Positions 26,120 through 35,346 of a DNA stretch of 64,000 nucleotides are shown here, piece after piece (position 1 is the first letter of the stretch; every line of letters starts with the position of its first letter). The DNA is from Spirosoma lacussanchae (GTDB lineage: Bacteria > Bacteroidota > Bacteroidia > Cytophagales > Spirosomataceae). The position numbers and the translations under genes were made by a program. A model generated the notes under the pieces. The model was not told the origin of the DNA, did not search any database, and was given only the letters and a program-made list of their open reading frames with translations. Location of the stretch: contig NZ_SWJG01000001.1 in NCBI RefSeq assembly GCF_005870035.1, positions 1,599,639 through 1,663,638 of the forward strand, in the 5' to 3' direction.

Positions 26120-28606
26120 ATGAAACGGACATTACTTTTCTTAACACTGCTCATGACCTCCCTGACGGCTACATTTGGTCAGGTACTCACACGGGGTACA
26201 GTTAGCGGACTAGTGGCTACTTCAGCCGGTAAACCACTGGAGTTCACAACGATGATGTTACTGAAAGCCACTGACTCGACCATGGCTAAGGGGTCGATCA
26301 GCGACGCTGCAGGCAAATTTGCTTTCGAGAACGTAGGGGCCGGCCGCTATATGGTGGTAGCTCAGCAGATCGGTTACCGCAAAACGTATAGTGCTCCGTT
26401 CGTGGTCGATGAGGCTCATCCGGCCATCGAGTTACCACCACTGGCCATGCCCGATGAATCGAAAAACCTGACGGAAGTCAATGTGGTAGCCAAAAAGCCA
26501 TTCATCGAGCAGCAGGTAGACCGCACTGTGGTCAACGTTGAAAATAGCATTGTTGCCAGCGGAAATACCGCCCTGGAAGTGCTGGAGAAAGCGCCCGGCG
26601 TAACCATTGACCGCCAGAACGACCAGATTCAGCTGAAGGGTAAGTCTGGAGTTATTGTTTACATAGACGGTAAGCAGACGTACCTCTCCCAGCAGGAAGT
26701 TTCTAACCTGCTTAAGAACACGCCTTCCGACAATATTGCTACCATCGAGATCATCACCAATCCTGGTTCCAAGTACGACGCGGCCGGAAACTCGGGCATC
26801 ATCAATATCAAGATGAAGAAGAACAAGAACTTCGGCACCAACGGTACGTTTACGCTCGGAACAGGCTACGGCTGGTTCAATAATCTGAGTGGCGGTCGCG
26901 ACGATCTGCCCAAGTTCAACACCTCGCTGAACCTGAACCACCGCGACAGTAAGGTAAACCTATTCGGTAACTACAGCTACGTGAACCGGGAGAGTGCCCA
27001 AAGCAACGAAATCAATCGGGTCATTCCGTTCAACGGCAGTAAGACCTACTTCGAGCAGAAGTCGTACCGGCCTAACCACTTTGTGGGGCATTCCTACAAA
27101 GCGGGTCTCGATTATTTCATCAGTCAGAAAAGTACGGTGGGCGTGTTGGTCAACGGCTTTTCGAACAACTGGGAGTCTGATGGAATGAACAACACCCTGA
27201 TCCTGAACGAAAACCGCCAGGTCGTGAGTCGGCCCACTACACAGACTTACTTCAGAAATCCGCTCACAAACTGGACCGGTAACCTGAATTACAAGTACGA
27301 TTTCGACGGAAAAGGCCGCGAGTGGACAGCTGATGCCGACTACGTTCGGTATACGGGCACCAACCTGTCTAACCTGAGCACTACTTATCTGAATAACGAG
27401 AACGTAGCGACCCAGCCGCGACAGGATGTACGAAACACGATGCCTTCAACGATCAACATCATGGCGTTCAAGACTGATTATGTACACCCACTCAAAAACG
27501 GGGCAAAACTGGAAGCCGGTCTGAAAAGCAGTTTCGTCAACGCCGACAACAACACCATTTTCGATACGCTGCAACAGGAATCGCGGCAGTGGCTTTTCGA
27601 CGCCAGCCGGTCTAACCACTTCAAGTATGACGAGAACATCAATGCTGCCTACGTGAACTTTGCCGGTAAACTGGGTAAGAAGCTGAAAGTACAGGCGGGA
27701 CTGCGGGCCGAACATACCCGCTCGGTGGGTAACTCAATTACGTTGAGCCAACGGGTAGAGCGCAGTTACCTGAACGTGTTTCCTACCTTGTTTCTGTCAC
27801 AGCCCCTGGATTCGACTAATGTCCTGAACCTGTCGTTCAGCCGCCGGATCGATCGGCCCGACTACCAGAATCTGAACCCATTCGTGTATTACCTTGACCC
27901 ATACACCTACCAGCAGGGGAATCCGTTCCTGCGACCGCAATACACCAACTCCATTGAACTGACTCACGTATACAAGGATGCTTTCACCACGACACTGGGC
28001 TTTAGCCGGACCACCGATTTTATCAACCGCGAAACCCCGCGTCAGATTCCGGAGCGGAATATCACCTACGTAACGCCCGAAAACCTGGGCTACATGGATA
28101 ACATAAACCTGAACGTGAGCTTTCCGGTCATGGTAGCCAAATGGTGGCGGATGCAGAATAATGTGAGTGGTTATTACCAGCATTACCAGACATTCTATTC
28201 GGGAGTGCCTTACGAAGTAAAGCTGCTGGCCTATAACCTCTACACCTCCAGCAACTTCACACTGAGCAAGACTCTGTCTGCTGAACTCTCGGGCTGGTAC
28301 AATTCGGCTTCTCAGTACGGCTTCTACCAGGCCCAGCCGATGGGTGGTTTTACAGTGGGCGTTCAGAAGAAGGTACTGGACGGTAAAGGCAGTCTGAAAC
28401 TAAACATCAACGATCCGTTCTGGCTGAACCAGTTCCGGGGCCGGGCGGTCGTACAGGATATCAATTTCTACGTTGGATCACGCTGGGAGAGCCGACGGAT
28501 TATGCTCAACTTCACATACCGGTTCGGTAACCAGAACGTAAAAGCTGCTCGTCAGCGCTCTTCGGCCACCTCGGCTGAACAGGGACGGGTTGGCGGCAAC
28601 AACTAA
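26120..28606 (+). CDS. TonB-dependent receptor-like outer-membrane protein (OMP_b-brl_3 type)
   Basis: 828 residues from ATG 26120; an upstream in-frame ATG at 26069 would put 17 polar residues before the clear signal peptide (KRTLLFLTLLMTSLTATFGQ). A CarboxypepD_reg-like domain spans about 22-105 (VLTRGTVSGLVATSAGKPLEF). A plug follows (ALEVLEKAPGVTIDRQN, IEIITNPGSKYDAAGNSGIINIKMKK). A barrel of about 600 residues ends in aromatic-rich strands (RIMLNFTYRFGNQ). Members import or export unknown ligands at the outer membrane. It stands alone, without a SusD partner. Confidence 0.9.
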   Translation: MKRTLLFLTLLMTSLTATFGQVLTRGTVSGLVATSAGKPLEFTTMMLLKATDSTMAKGSISDAAGKFAFENVGAGRYMVVAQQIGYRKTYSAPFVVDEAHPAIELPPLAMPDESKNLTEVNVVAKKPFIEQQVDRTVVNVENSIVASGNTALEVLEKAPGVTIDRQNDQIQLKGKSGVIVYIDGKQTYLSQQEVSNLLKNTPSDNIATIEIITNPGSKYDAAGNSGIINIKMKKNKNFGTNGTFTLGTGYGWFNNLSGGRDDLPKFNTSLNLNHRDSKVNLFGNYSYVNRESAQSNEINRVIPFNGSKTYFEQKSYRPNHFVGHSYKAGLDYFISQKSTVGVLVNGFSNNWESDGMNNTLILNENRQVVSRPTTQTYFRNPLTNWTGNLNYKYDFDGKGREWTADADYVRYTGTNLSNLSTTYLNNENVATQPRQDVRNTMPSTINIMAFKTDYVHPLKNGAKLEAGLKSSFVNADNNTIFDTLQQESRQWLFDASRSNHFKYDENINAAYVNFAGKLGKKLKVQAGLRAEHTRSVGNSITLSQRVERSYLNVFPTLFLSQPLDSTNVLNLSFSRRIDRPDYQNLNPFVYYLDPYTYQQGNPFLRPQYTNSIELTHVYKDAFTTTLGFSRTTDFINRETPRQIPERNITYVTPENLGYMDNINLNVSFPVMVAKWWRMQNNVSGYYQHYQTFYSGVPYEVKLLAYNLYTSSNFTLSKTLSAELSGWYNSASQYGFYQAQPMGGFTVGVQKKVLDGKGSLKLNINDPFWLNQFRGRAVVQDINFYVGSRWESRRIMLNFTYRFGNQNVKAARQRSSATSAEQGRVGGNN

Positions 28607-28655
28607 CCGTCAACAACGCATTCACATGGACTTAGTTTAGGTTAAGAAAACGCGA

Positions 28656-28687
28656 AAGCCATTCCCGTCTTGAGGAATGGCTTTTTT
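28656..28687 (+). terminator. Terminator after the TonB-dependent receptor-like gene
   Basis: 10-bp stem AAGCCATTCC (28656-28665) with 28674-28683, 8-base loop, followed by T's. Confidence 0.9.
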
Positions 28688-28784
28688 GTTGACTGTACTA
28701 GTCGAATAAAGTGCCGTCAGAACCTGGCTGGTAACAGCCCCGTCAGGAGCGCCGGTTGGGCCATAATCGGTGTACAAATGCCTA

Positions 28785-28825
28785 TAAAAAAGATAAGGTT
28801 CCCCGATCTGAGCGGAGAACCTTAT
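28785..28825 (-). terminator. Terminator for the minus-strand 146-residue gene, or leader hairpin
   Basis: ATAAGGTTC (28793-28801) pairs with 28817-28825. Read on the minus strand the stem is followed by a T run (A's at 28786-28791), as expected for ending the gene at 28923-29363. On the plus strand it precedes the SusC-like leader, so two roles are possible. Confidence 0.6.
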
Positions 28826-28858
28826 ACTGACTATTCCTAAACCCTTAACCTTTTCTAC

Positions 28859-28930
28859 ATGAAAAACTAACTTTTACCCTTTTCTGTTCCAAGAACTCGA
28901 CTATTTCAGTATTTATTTAAAATTACTGAA
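28859..28930 (+). pseudogene. Possible remnant of a SusC/TonB receptor signal peptide
   Basis: ATG AAA AAC TAA opens a 3-codon frame. Past the stop the same frame continues LLPFSVPRTRLFQYLF, which looks like the start of a SusC-type signal peptide. The preceding hairpin and CCCTTAACCTTTTCT leader look like the 5' region of such genes. If so, a point change created the stop and the rest was lost; the frame runs into the 3' end of the opposite gene. This is inference from a short stretch. Confidence 0.3.
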
Positions 28931-29363
28931 TGTCAGAGCCTTCGCTGTTTGAACGTTCAACATCCCAGAGGTAGTTGATCATTCGGGCCGTATGATTGGC
29001 CTGAGTAATCCAGCGGCTGGCTTCGGTATTTTTACCTTTCGCCAGTTGATTATTTACCTGAGCAACGGCCTGGTTGAATTCAAGACGCTTGGCGGGGCTG
29101 AGCTTAAGCACAGCGGCCGGGTTTTGATTATACAACGAGACCGTACTCATAAAGTTTACCCAGTTGGTAGTCTGCGCAAACTTGGCAAAGTTTTGTCCGA
29201 CATAAGCAGCGAACTGCGTTTGCGAACCATTGACAAGCATGGCACTTGCCGGCTTGTTGGCTGCCGGGCTATCATCAGTGTTGGTGGTGGTAGCCGCGTT
29301 TGCCTGAGAAATCGTCAACCCTAATCCAAGAATCAACGATGCAAAGATAACACGCGATTTCAT
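28923..29363 (-). CDS. Small secreted protein of unknown function
   Basis: 146 residues with a clean signal peptide (FASLILGLGLTISQANAA, cut near residue 23-24). The mature protein is Ala/Asn/Gln rich and helical. It contains TTNWVNFMSTVSLYNQNP, LSPAKRLEFNQAVAQVNNQL, and TEASRWITQANHTARMINYLWD. No cysteines or known motif are seen. The gene is isolated, with an AT-rich region upstream. I do not recognise a family; a periplasmic helical protein is all that can be said. Confidence 0.7.
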   Translation of the reverse strand: MKSRVIFASLILGLGLTISQANAATTTNTDDSPAANKPASAMLVNGSQTQFAAYVGQNFAKFAQTTNWVNFMSTVSLYNQNPAAVLKLSPAKRLEFNQAVAQVNNQLAKGKNTEASRWITQANHTARMINYLWDVERSNSEGSDIQ

Positions 29364-29603
29364 AGTATTGTTCTATTTTTGTTTCAGTTAAAGAACACAC
29401 AAATGTCTATAGAAGTTTTTAAAATACAAACCGAGTATTGGGTTGTATCGGAATAATATTTGGTTTTTAATGTTGTGTTCTGAGTTTAATCTGAATTTTT
29501 TTAATTTATTTTCCATAATGTCAGAATAATATTTTTGTCAAACCAGTAGTTACATGATGAACATATTGTTTGTGTTTATTTTAAAATACTTTAAAAAATT
29601 ATA
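29364..29603. other. AT-rich intergenic island
   Basis: This 240-bp region between two minus-strand genes is far richer in A+T than its surroundings, with long T and A runs. The 11-mer GAATAATATTT occurs twice as a direct repeat (29451-29461 and 29524-29534). It should contain the promoter of the 146-residue protein gene and may bind a nucleoid protein. No gene is visible. Confidence 0.6.
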
Positions 29604-30167
29604 TTACTGATTGTAATTGTTCATCGCATATTGTATCCCCATAGTACAAAAACCGAGCACGGCATCACCCGCACGGTCCAGATAGTCGGGTAATTGGATC
29701 AATTCGTCTTCCGGAAACTGCCCCAAAACGAAGTCGACCTGACGGCCTTTCGAGAAATTACTTCCAATCCCTACCCGTAATCTGGCGTATTCCTGGGTGT
29801 TAAGTACTTCATCAATATTGCGTAGTCCATTATGACCACCCGGCGATCCCTTGGGTTTCAGCCGGAGCTTGCCAAAGGGTAAATCTTTATCGTCAGTGAT
29901 CACGAGCATATTTTCGACAGGGATATTCTCCTGCTTGAGATAATAAAGTACCGCCCGACCACTCAGGTTCATGTAGGTCGTTGGTTTGATAAAGAAGAGC
30001 TGCTTGCCTTTGTGCTGCCATTTGGCCGTATAGGCCAGGCGAGTCATGCTGAAATCAAACCCATACTGGGCCGCCAGCCGGTCAAGAACCATGAAGCCCG
30101 CATTGTGGCGGGTAAGTGCGTATTCAGGTCCGATATTGCCCAGACCTACCAGAAGAAACTTAGCCAT
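29604..30167 (-). CDS. pth: Peptidyl-tRNA hydrolase
   Basis: 187 residues, the family length, counted from ATG 30167; a longer frame starts at 30218 but its extra 17 residues have no counterpart in the family. The start MAKFLLVGLGNIGPEY, catalytic His21 in TRHNAGF, FIKPTTYMNLSG, the Asp of TDDKDLPFGKLRL, and GGHNGLRNI are all present. The enzyme frees tRNA from peptidyl-tRNAs that drop off ribosomes. It is divergent from pyrR with about 86 bp between the chosen starts. Confidence 0.96.
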   Translation of the reverse strand: MAKFLLVGLGNIGPEYALTRHNAGFMVLDRLAAQYGFDFSMTRLAYTAKWQHKGKQLFFIKPTTYMNLSGRAVLYYLKQENIPVENMLVITDDKDLPFGKLRLKPKGSPGGHNGLRNIDEVLNTQEYARLRVGIGSNFSKGRQVDFVLGQFPEDELIQLPDYLDRAGDAVLGFCTMGIQYAMNNYNQ

Positions 30168-30253
30168 TTGTAAAACAGGTAACGAATGCCACGCATATAG
30201 CAGACGCAAAATTACCAATGGAAAAACTAACGACTTCCAACTATTTTTACCCC

Positions 30254-30793
30254 ATGAACCAACAACGCCTGATTCTGTCCAGCCCGCTACTCGAAATTGT
30301 GATTAGTCGCCTGGCGCAGCAATTGATAGAAAACCACCAGGATTTTACCAATACCGTTATGCTGGGTATGCAGCCGCGCGGCATTTATTTTGCCGATCGG
30401 GTGGGTCGTGAGCTGAACCGGACGTTGGGTTATTCTGTGCCACTTGGTTATCTGGACGCCACGTTCTACCGGGATGACTTTCGTCGGCGCGACACGCCTT
30501 TGCGGCCCAATACTACGAATGTTCCCTTCATCATAGAAGATAAGCGCGTTGTGCTGATTGACGATGTGCTGGCTACCGGGCGTATGGTCCGGGCCGCTAT
30601 GGACGCCATGACCGCGTTTGGCCGTCCCCGCCAGGTCGAACTGCTGGTACTTATCGACCGGCGCTATAACCGTGACCTGCCGATCCGGCCAGATTATACC
30701 GGTAAGCGCGTCAATACTCTTGAGTCACAGCGCGTACTGGTCGAATGGACCGAGCAGGGCGCCGACGCCGACCGGATCTGGCTGGTCGGATAA
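30254..30793 (+). CDS. pyrR: PyrR pyrimidine regulator / uracil phosphoribosyltransferase
   Basis: 179 residues from ATG 30254; a start at 30218 would add 12 residues beyond the usual PyrR length. The PRTase fold has VVLIDDVLATGRMVRAAM as the PRPP loop and MLGMQPRGIYFADRV for the pyrophosphate loop. The PyrR-type YRDDFRRRD flexible loop, LLVLIDRRYNRDLPIRPDYTGK, and TLESQRVLVEW are also clear. In Gram-positives PyrR binds pyr mRNA. No pyr operon genes or binding loop are seen here, so a catalytic role is as likely as regulation. Confidence 0.94.
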   Translation: MNQQRLILSSPLLEIVISRLAQQLIENHQDFTNTVMLGMQPRGIYFADRVGRELNRTLGYSVPLGYLDATFYRDDFRRRDTPLRPNTTNVPFIIEDKRVVLIDDVLATGRMVRAAMDAMTAFGRPRQVELLVLIDRRYNRDLPIRPDYTGKRVNTLESQRVLVEWTEQGADADRIWLVG

Positions 30794-30938
30794 GATGTGC
30801 AGTTACCATTGGGGTAAACAGTTCATGGAAGCATAAATACGGTTGAACGTATATTAATGCTTCTTTAATTCGGGGTATTGTGGGAGCAGGGTACGGGTTT
30901 GTAACTTAGCCGACCGTTAACTACGACTTGTACCTCTT

Positions 30939-33494
30939 GTGAAACCTGTACTCATTGCGTTCCTGCTAGTCACATTCCTGATCCCTGTTCATGCCCAGAC
31001 AACCTTTACGGTGACGGGTATGGTCACTGATGCCCGTTCCGGCGACCCTGTTCCCTTTGCCAGTGTTGCGCTGGTTGGCCGTCGGGTCGGCACCCTGACC
31101 GACGATAACGGGCGGTTTACGCTCACGGTCAAGGTCTTGACCGATTCGATAGCTGTCAGTTCACTGGGTTACGCCACGCTTCGGCAGTTCGTAGATAAAG
31201 AGCGCCTAACCCAGGCTATCGATTTTAAATTAATTCCCGCCGGCAATGCCCTGCAGGAAGTGGTGGTGCGGGCGGGCGAGAATCCGGCCTTTCGGGTACT
31301 CCGTCAACTGCGCAAAAACCGGATAGTCAACGACCGCAAGCGGCTGGCTGCTTACGAAGGGGATACGTATACGAAAACCAGTGTAGCACTGAGTCACGTA
31401 TCGGCCCGGATGAGCCAGAATCCGCTGATGAAGCGGGTCAAAGAAGGGATGAGCCAGGCGGATTCCCTGTTCGACGAGGAAGGAAACCGGTTGCTACCTC
31501 TGTTACTGTCTGAGTCGGTATCCCGCTACTATGTGCGGTCCAACCCGCAGGCCCGCCGTGAGGATGTTCGCAAAACCCGCATCCGGGGCGTGGCTGTCGA
31601 TGATGCTGGTCTAAGCTCGCAGTTACTGGGCGGTACAAACCTGGTTAGCCAGAATTTCTACGATAACTATATCCCGATACTGGGCAAAGACTTCGCATCG
31701 CCAACGGGCGACAACTGGAAAAACTGGTACCAGTTTTTTCTGGCTGATACTACCCAGATAGGCGACCGGATCTGTTACGAAATACAGTTTGATCCGAAGC
31801 GTCCTGAAGACCTGGTTTTTATCGGCAAAATGTGGATTGATACAACTACGTTTGCTCTTTGCCAGATTGAAGCTCGTATTGGCGACCGAGCCAATCTGAA
31901 TTACGTCCGTAAACTGACTATCGAGCAGGAACTCGAGCCCGTTACCGATTCGCTGGCTGGCACAGGCCAACCCAGTGGCTGGCTCCCGGTCAGTCTGAAG
32001 CTAACCGCCGACCTGACCGGTATCGGTAAAAACTCGCTGGGTATGCGCGCCGAGCTAACGATGCGCAGCAGTAATCTGGTTATTAATAAGGTACGCCCGA
32101 TTTCTTTCTATGAGCAGCCTGTAGAGCCAGCGGATACGGTAGCTACACCCAATGATGCGTTCTGGGCATCGGTACAGCGTGATCTGGCTGGTCCCGATTC
32201 ACTGGGCCGTTCGGACCGCAAAGCTGAGCGAATGATTGAACAGTTGCGCGACATTCCGGCTGTCAAAAAAGCCGAAGCCGTTGGGCAGATTGTCGTAACG
32301 GGCTTCTATAAGCTGGGTGGGTTTGATCTGGGTCCGTACCCATACATGCTGGCCGCCAACAGTCTGGAAGGATTGCGTATACGGCTGGGTTTTTGGACAA
32401 ACGATGCGTTTAGCCGGCACGTCATACTGCGTGGTTACCTGGCCTATGGCACCTACGATCACCAGTTTAAATACGGAGCTGAAGCGGATTACCTCTTCTC
32501 CCGCCAGCGGTGGACGCTGGTCGGCGTCCGGATGTCATACGATCTGGAACGGCTTGGTATCACCCCGGAGCTGGTTGGAGGCAACCGCATGTTTTACGCG
32601 CTGAGCCGGTTCGGCAAATACAGAGGAGCGTATCGAACGCTTGTTCAGGAAGCCTTTTTCAGAACCGAACCAGTTCGCGGTATTCTGCTGACGGCCACGC
32701 TGGGAAGCCGGACGTTTGACCCGACTTTTCCTTTTCAGTATAGACTACAGCCCGAACTGGGTGATCTGTCGCCCCTGCGGTCCGATATTATCGATACATA
32801 CTGGTCGGTAGAGGCACGGCTGGCGCGTAAGGAAAAGTATATCATGGATGGCAACGAGCGCATTACGCTCGGTACGAAACGGGCCCCGGTGCTAACCATC
32901 CGGTATACCCACGGGGCCCGCTCGATGGGGGGCGGTTACAGCTACGACCGGCTGACGCTGCGGGCGCAGCAGTCGCTACGGCTGGGGCCGCTGGGGCGTT
33001 TGTCCTACCTGCTCACCGCTGGTTATACGCCGTCAACCATACCGGTGCCGTTATTATTTCCGCACATCGGCAATCCGACTCCGCTGCTTACCACCAACAC
33101 CTTCAACCGAATGCAATTCTACGAATTCGTGAGTGATCGGTTTGTGGCCATTCATATGCAGCATCGGTTCGAAGGCCTGCTGTTCAACCGGATTCCGGCC
33201 ATCCGGAAACTCAACTGGCGGCTCGTAGCCAATGTCGACGCGCTTTGGGGGAGTATGAGTAAAGCCAACCAGGCCATCGAAACAAGTAAACCACTTCCCA
33301 GCGGGCACAAGCCTATTCGGTTCGGTACGCTGGATAGCAGGACCCCCTATCTGGAAGTCGGGTATGGTATCGAAAACATCTTCAAGATACTGAGGGTGCA
33401 GGCCATTCATCGGCTAACCTATCTGGATCCTGGTCACAACGGCTTACCGGTGAATCGGTTCGCTATCAAAGCGGCCGCGTCTCTCGGCTTCTAG
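30939..33494 (+). CDS. DUF5686/carboxypeptidase-regulatory-like outer-membrane protein
   Basis: 851 residues beginning at GTG 30939, followed by the signal peptide KPVLIAFLLVTFLIPVHAQ. Residues about 25-105 are a CarboxypepD_reg-like domain (VTGMVTDARSGDPVPFASVAL). The rest matches the DUF5686 layout: NRIVNDRKRLAAYEGDTYTKT, DNYIPILGKDFASP, and a C-terminal half of beta strands ending FAIKAAASLGF, likely a barrel. These proteins are common in Bacteroidetes and of unknown function. The gene stands alone downstream of pyrR. Confidence 0.85.
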   Translation: MKPVLIAFLLVTFLIPVHAQTTFTVTGMVTDARSGDPVPFASVALVGRRVGTLTDDNGRFTLTVKVLTDSIAVSSLGYATLRQFVDKERLTQAIDFKLIPAGNALQEVVVRAGENPAFRVLRQLRKNRIVNDRKRLAAYEGDTYTKTSVALSHVSARMSQNPLMKRVKEGMSQADSLFDEEGNRLLPLLLSESVSRYYVRSNPQARREDVRKTRIRGVAVDDAGLSSQLLGGTNLVSQNFYDNYIPILGKDFASPTGDNWKNWYQFFLADTTQIGDRICYEIQFDPKRPEDLVFIGKMWIDTTTFALCQIEARIGDRANLNYVRKLTIEQELEPVTDSLAGTGQPSGWLPVSLKLTADLTGIGKNSLGMRAELTMRSSNLVINKVRPISFYEQPVEPADTVATPNDAFWASVQRDLAGPDSLGRSDRKAERMIEQLRDIPAVKKAEAVGQIVVTGFYKLGGFDLGPYPYMLAANSLEGLRIRLGFWTNDAFSRHVILRGYLAYGTYDHQFKYGAEADYLFSRQRWTLVGVRMSYDLERLGITPELVGGNRMFYALSRFGKYRGAYRTLVQEAFFRTEPVRGILLTATLGSRTFDPTFPFQYRLQPELGDLSPLRSDIIDTYWSVEARLARKEKYIMDGNERITLGTKRAPVLTIRYTHGARSMGGGYSYDRLTLRAQQSLRLGPLGRLSYLLTAGYTPSTIPVPLLFPHIGNPTPLLTTNTFNRMQFYEFVSDRFVAIHMQHRFEGLLFNRIPAIRKLNWRLVANVDALWGSMSKANQAIETSKPLPSGHKPIRFGTLDSRTPYLEVGYGIENIFKILRVQAIHRLTYLDPGHNGLPVNRFAIKAAASLGF

Positions 33495-33571
33495 TTTAAA
33501 CCATCAAACGGGTCCGGTCATCAACTATTTGAAGGGATTGATGTTATTGATGTATCAATTCAGATACAGCG

Positions 33572-34423
33572 ATGCCCTTAGTTGCCCCCACTACCGTTCA
33601 TAAAGTTACCGGTGCCAGTTGGTCTGAAGCCCCGGATCTACTGGCGGTTGAAGAACCGCTCGAAATTCGGCTGGGCTTCGGCCCCGCCAATGACCGGCAG
33701 CAGCGGTCGGTGTCGGTCACGATGCGCACCCCCGGGCATGATGAAGAGCTGGCAGCGGGATTCCTCTTTGCTGAGGGGATTATACAGAGTCCGAACGATG
33801 TGATCTCGTGCCGCCATTGTGTTCAGGATGCCAATAAAGAAGGGAATATCATACGGGTTGAACTTCGGCCCGGCGTAGCTGTCGACTGGGCGCGGCTCGA
33901 ACGGAATTCATTCACCTCGTCGAGTTGCGGCCTCTGTGGTAAAACGACCATCGAAGCGGTAATGGCGCAAACCAGCGGGCTACTCCGCTCGGCCTTGACC
34001 ACTGATCCGATGGTACTAACTGCATTGCCCGATACGGTTCGGCACCTGCAAACGGCTTTTGCGTATACCGGAGGCATCCACGCGGCTGCCTTATTCGATG
34101 CCCACGGAACGGTACGGCTGGTTCGGGAAGATATCGGGCGGCACAATGCGCTCGATAAACTCATCGGAGCCGCGTTTTGGCAGGGCTGGCTACCGCTTGG
34201 TCAGTACGGTATTTTTCTGAGTGGTCGGATTGGGGTCGAGCTGGTTCAGAAAAGCTGGCGCGCCGGGGTGCCGTTACTGGCTGCCGTAGGAGCGCCTTCT
34301 AGTCTGGCGGTACAAATGGCGCAGGAGGCTGGTATGACCCTGGTCGGGTTTGTCCGAAACGGGCGCTTCAACATCTACAGCGAACCGGACCGGATCAGCA
34401 AGACTTCAGTCTCCGCCCACTAA
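33572..34423 (+). CDS. fdhD: Formate dehydrogenase accessory sulfurtransferase FdhD
   Basis: 283 residues. FdhD transfers sulfur from a cysteine desulfurase to the molybdenum cofactor of formate dehydrogenase-type enzymes. The redox loop SSCGLCGKTTIEAV holds the CxxC sulfur-carrying cysteines near 117-120. TPGHDEELAAGFLFAEGII and VREDIGRHNALDKLIGAAF are strongly conserved family segments. SGRIGVELVQKSWRAGVPLLAAVGAPSS is split over the C-terminal half and fits the GDP-like binding site. It converges on the lipid kinase gene, sharing four bases (CTAA). The likely client is the YdeP-type enzyme 2 kb downstream. Confidence 0.95.
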   Translation: MPLVAPTTVHKVTGASWSEAPDLLAVEEPLEIRLGFGPANDRQQRSVSVTMRTPGHDEELAAGFLFAEGIIQSPNDVISCRHCVQDANKEGNIIRVELRPGVAVDWARLERNSFTSSSCGLCGKTTIEAVMAQTSGLLRSALTTDPMVLTALPDTVRHLQTAFAYTGGIHAAALFDAHGTVRLVREDIGRHNALDKLIGAAFWQGWLPLGQYGIFLSGRIGVELVQKSWRAGVPLLAAVGAPSSLAVQMAQEAGMTLVGFVRNGRFNIYSEPDRISKTSVSAH

Positions 34424-35298
34424 GGAGCCACTTCGGGCGGTACCAGGATCGTCAGCGCCCCCGGCTTGATGGCGGCTTTGAGCTGGTTGATGCGCCCCCT
34501 GTACTCACCATCGATCTGGAAATAGGCTTTTCGGCGCGTTTCAACGCTGATCGATGTAGCGGGATAGATCTCAATACTACGCGGGTCGAAGGGCCGGTAG
34601 CGCCAGAACAGCTTCAGAATTTCCCAGATGGCCAGCCGCCGGAAAATGACGACCTCAAATTGCCCGTCAGACATGTCGCCATCGGGGTTGATTACGGCGC
34701 CTGTACCGTACATCCGGGCGTTGGCCAGTACGACCATGAGCGCGGCCCTCGATACGCATGTTTCGCCCAGGTTGATCTCGACCCGTAGTAGCTGCCTGGT
34801 CTGAAGTGCCTTGATAACCGCCCGCAGGTAGCCGAACATGCCCCGCCAGTTGTTAGCCTGATAATGTTTGACTACCCGCGCGTTCAGACCAATATCGCCC
34901 AGGTGAAGACAAATGTCGCCCTCGTTGATCGAGATAACATCGACCGGCTTCGGCGTTCCGTTTATCAGTACGTTGAGACTAGCCTCGATATCGGGCGGAA
35001 TGCCCAGCTCGCGCGCCAGTCCGTTGGCTGAACCCGCCGGTAAAATGCCCAGTACGGTGTCCGTTCCGAGCAACTGTGTGCCTACGCATTTGATGGTTCC
35101 GTCGCCCCCAACGGCCACGACCCGGTCGGGCTGGTGTAGGGCAATATGTTGCCTGACTAACTCGTCGTCGGTTTTTCCGTTGAGTTCCAGTACATGAACA
35201 GCGTGGGGCAAGTCGGCAAAAAACTGGCGGATTCCTGCTTCCCAGTCCGATTTGTCGCGTCCGCCCGACACCGGATTTATGGCGAATAAAAATGTCAA
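34420..35298 (-). CDS. Diacylglycerol kinase-like lipid kinase (YegS/DagK family)
   Basis: 292 residues. The NPVSGGRDK nucleotide loop lies at about 8-16. The family GGDGT motif is at about 64-68 (VAVGGDGTIKCVG), then LGILPAGSANGLARELG. The beta-sandwich C-terminus has DGDMSDGQFEVVIF and FQIDGEYRGRI. Members phosphorylate diacylglycerol, sphingosine-like or phosphatidylglycerol lipids at the membrane. The only in-frame start fitting the family N-terminus is TTG at 35298; no ATG or GTG was seen upstream. It is divergent from App1-like and its end overlaps fdhD. Confidence 0.9.
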   Translation of the reverse strand: MTFLFAINPVSGGRDKSDWEAGIRQFFADLPHAVHVLELNGKTDDELVRQHIALHQPDRVVAVGGDGTIKCVGTQLLGTDTVLGILPAGSANGLARELGIPPDIEASLNVLINGTPKPVDVISINEGDICLHLGDIGLNARVVKHYQANNWRGMFGYLRAVIKALQTRQLLRVEINLGETCVSRAALMVVLANARMYGTGAVINPDGDMSDGQFEVVIFRRLAIWEILKLFWRYRPFDPRSIEIYPATSISVETRRKAYFQIDGEYRGRINQLKAAIKPGALTILVPPEVAP

Positions 35299-35346
35299 CT
35301 TATCAGTGATTTGACGGTTATAAATAGGTGTACCGATCCAGGCGTT

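Larger units (their letters stand above)
28607..28922. other. Intergenic region with two hairpins and a SusC-like leader
   Basis: 316 bp. It holds the terminator of the TonB-like gene (28656-28687), about 100 bp with nothing recognised, a second hairpin (28793-28825), and a T/C-rich leader followed by a very short reading frame at 28859. No full gene is visible. Confidence 0.6.

Noticed and set aside
30168-30218. Upstream start for pth
   Set aside because: It adds 17 residues not found in the family and crowds the pyrR promoter region.
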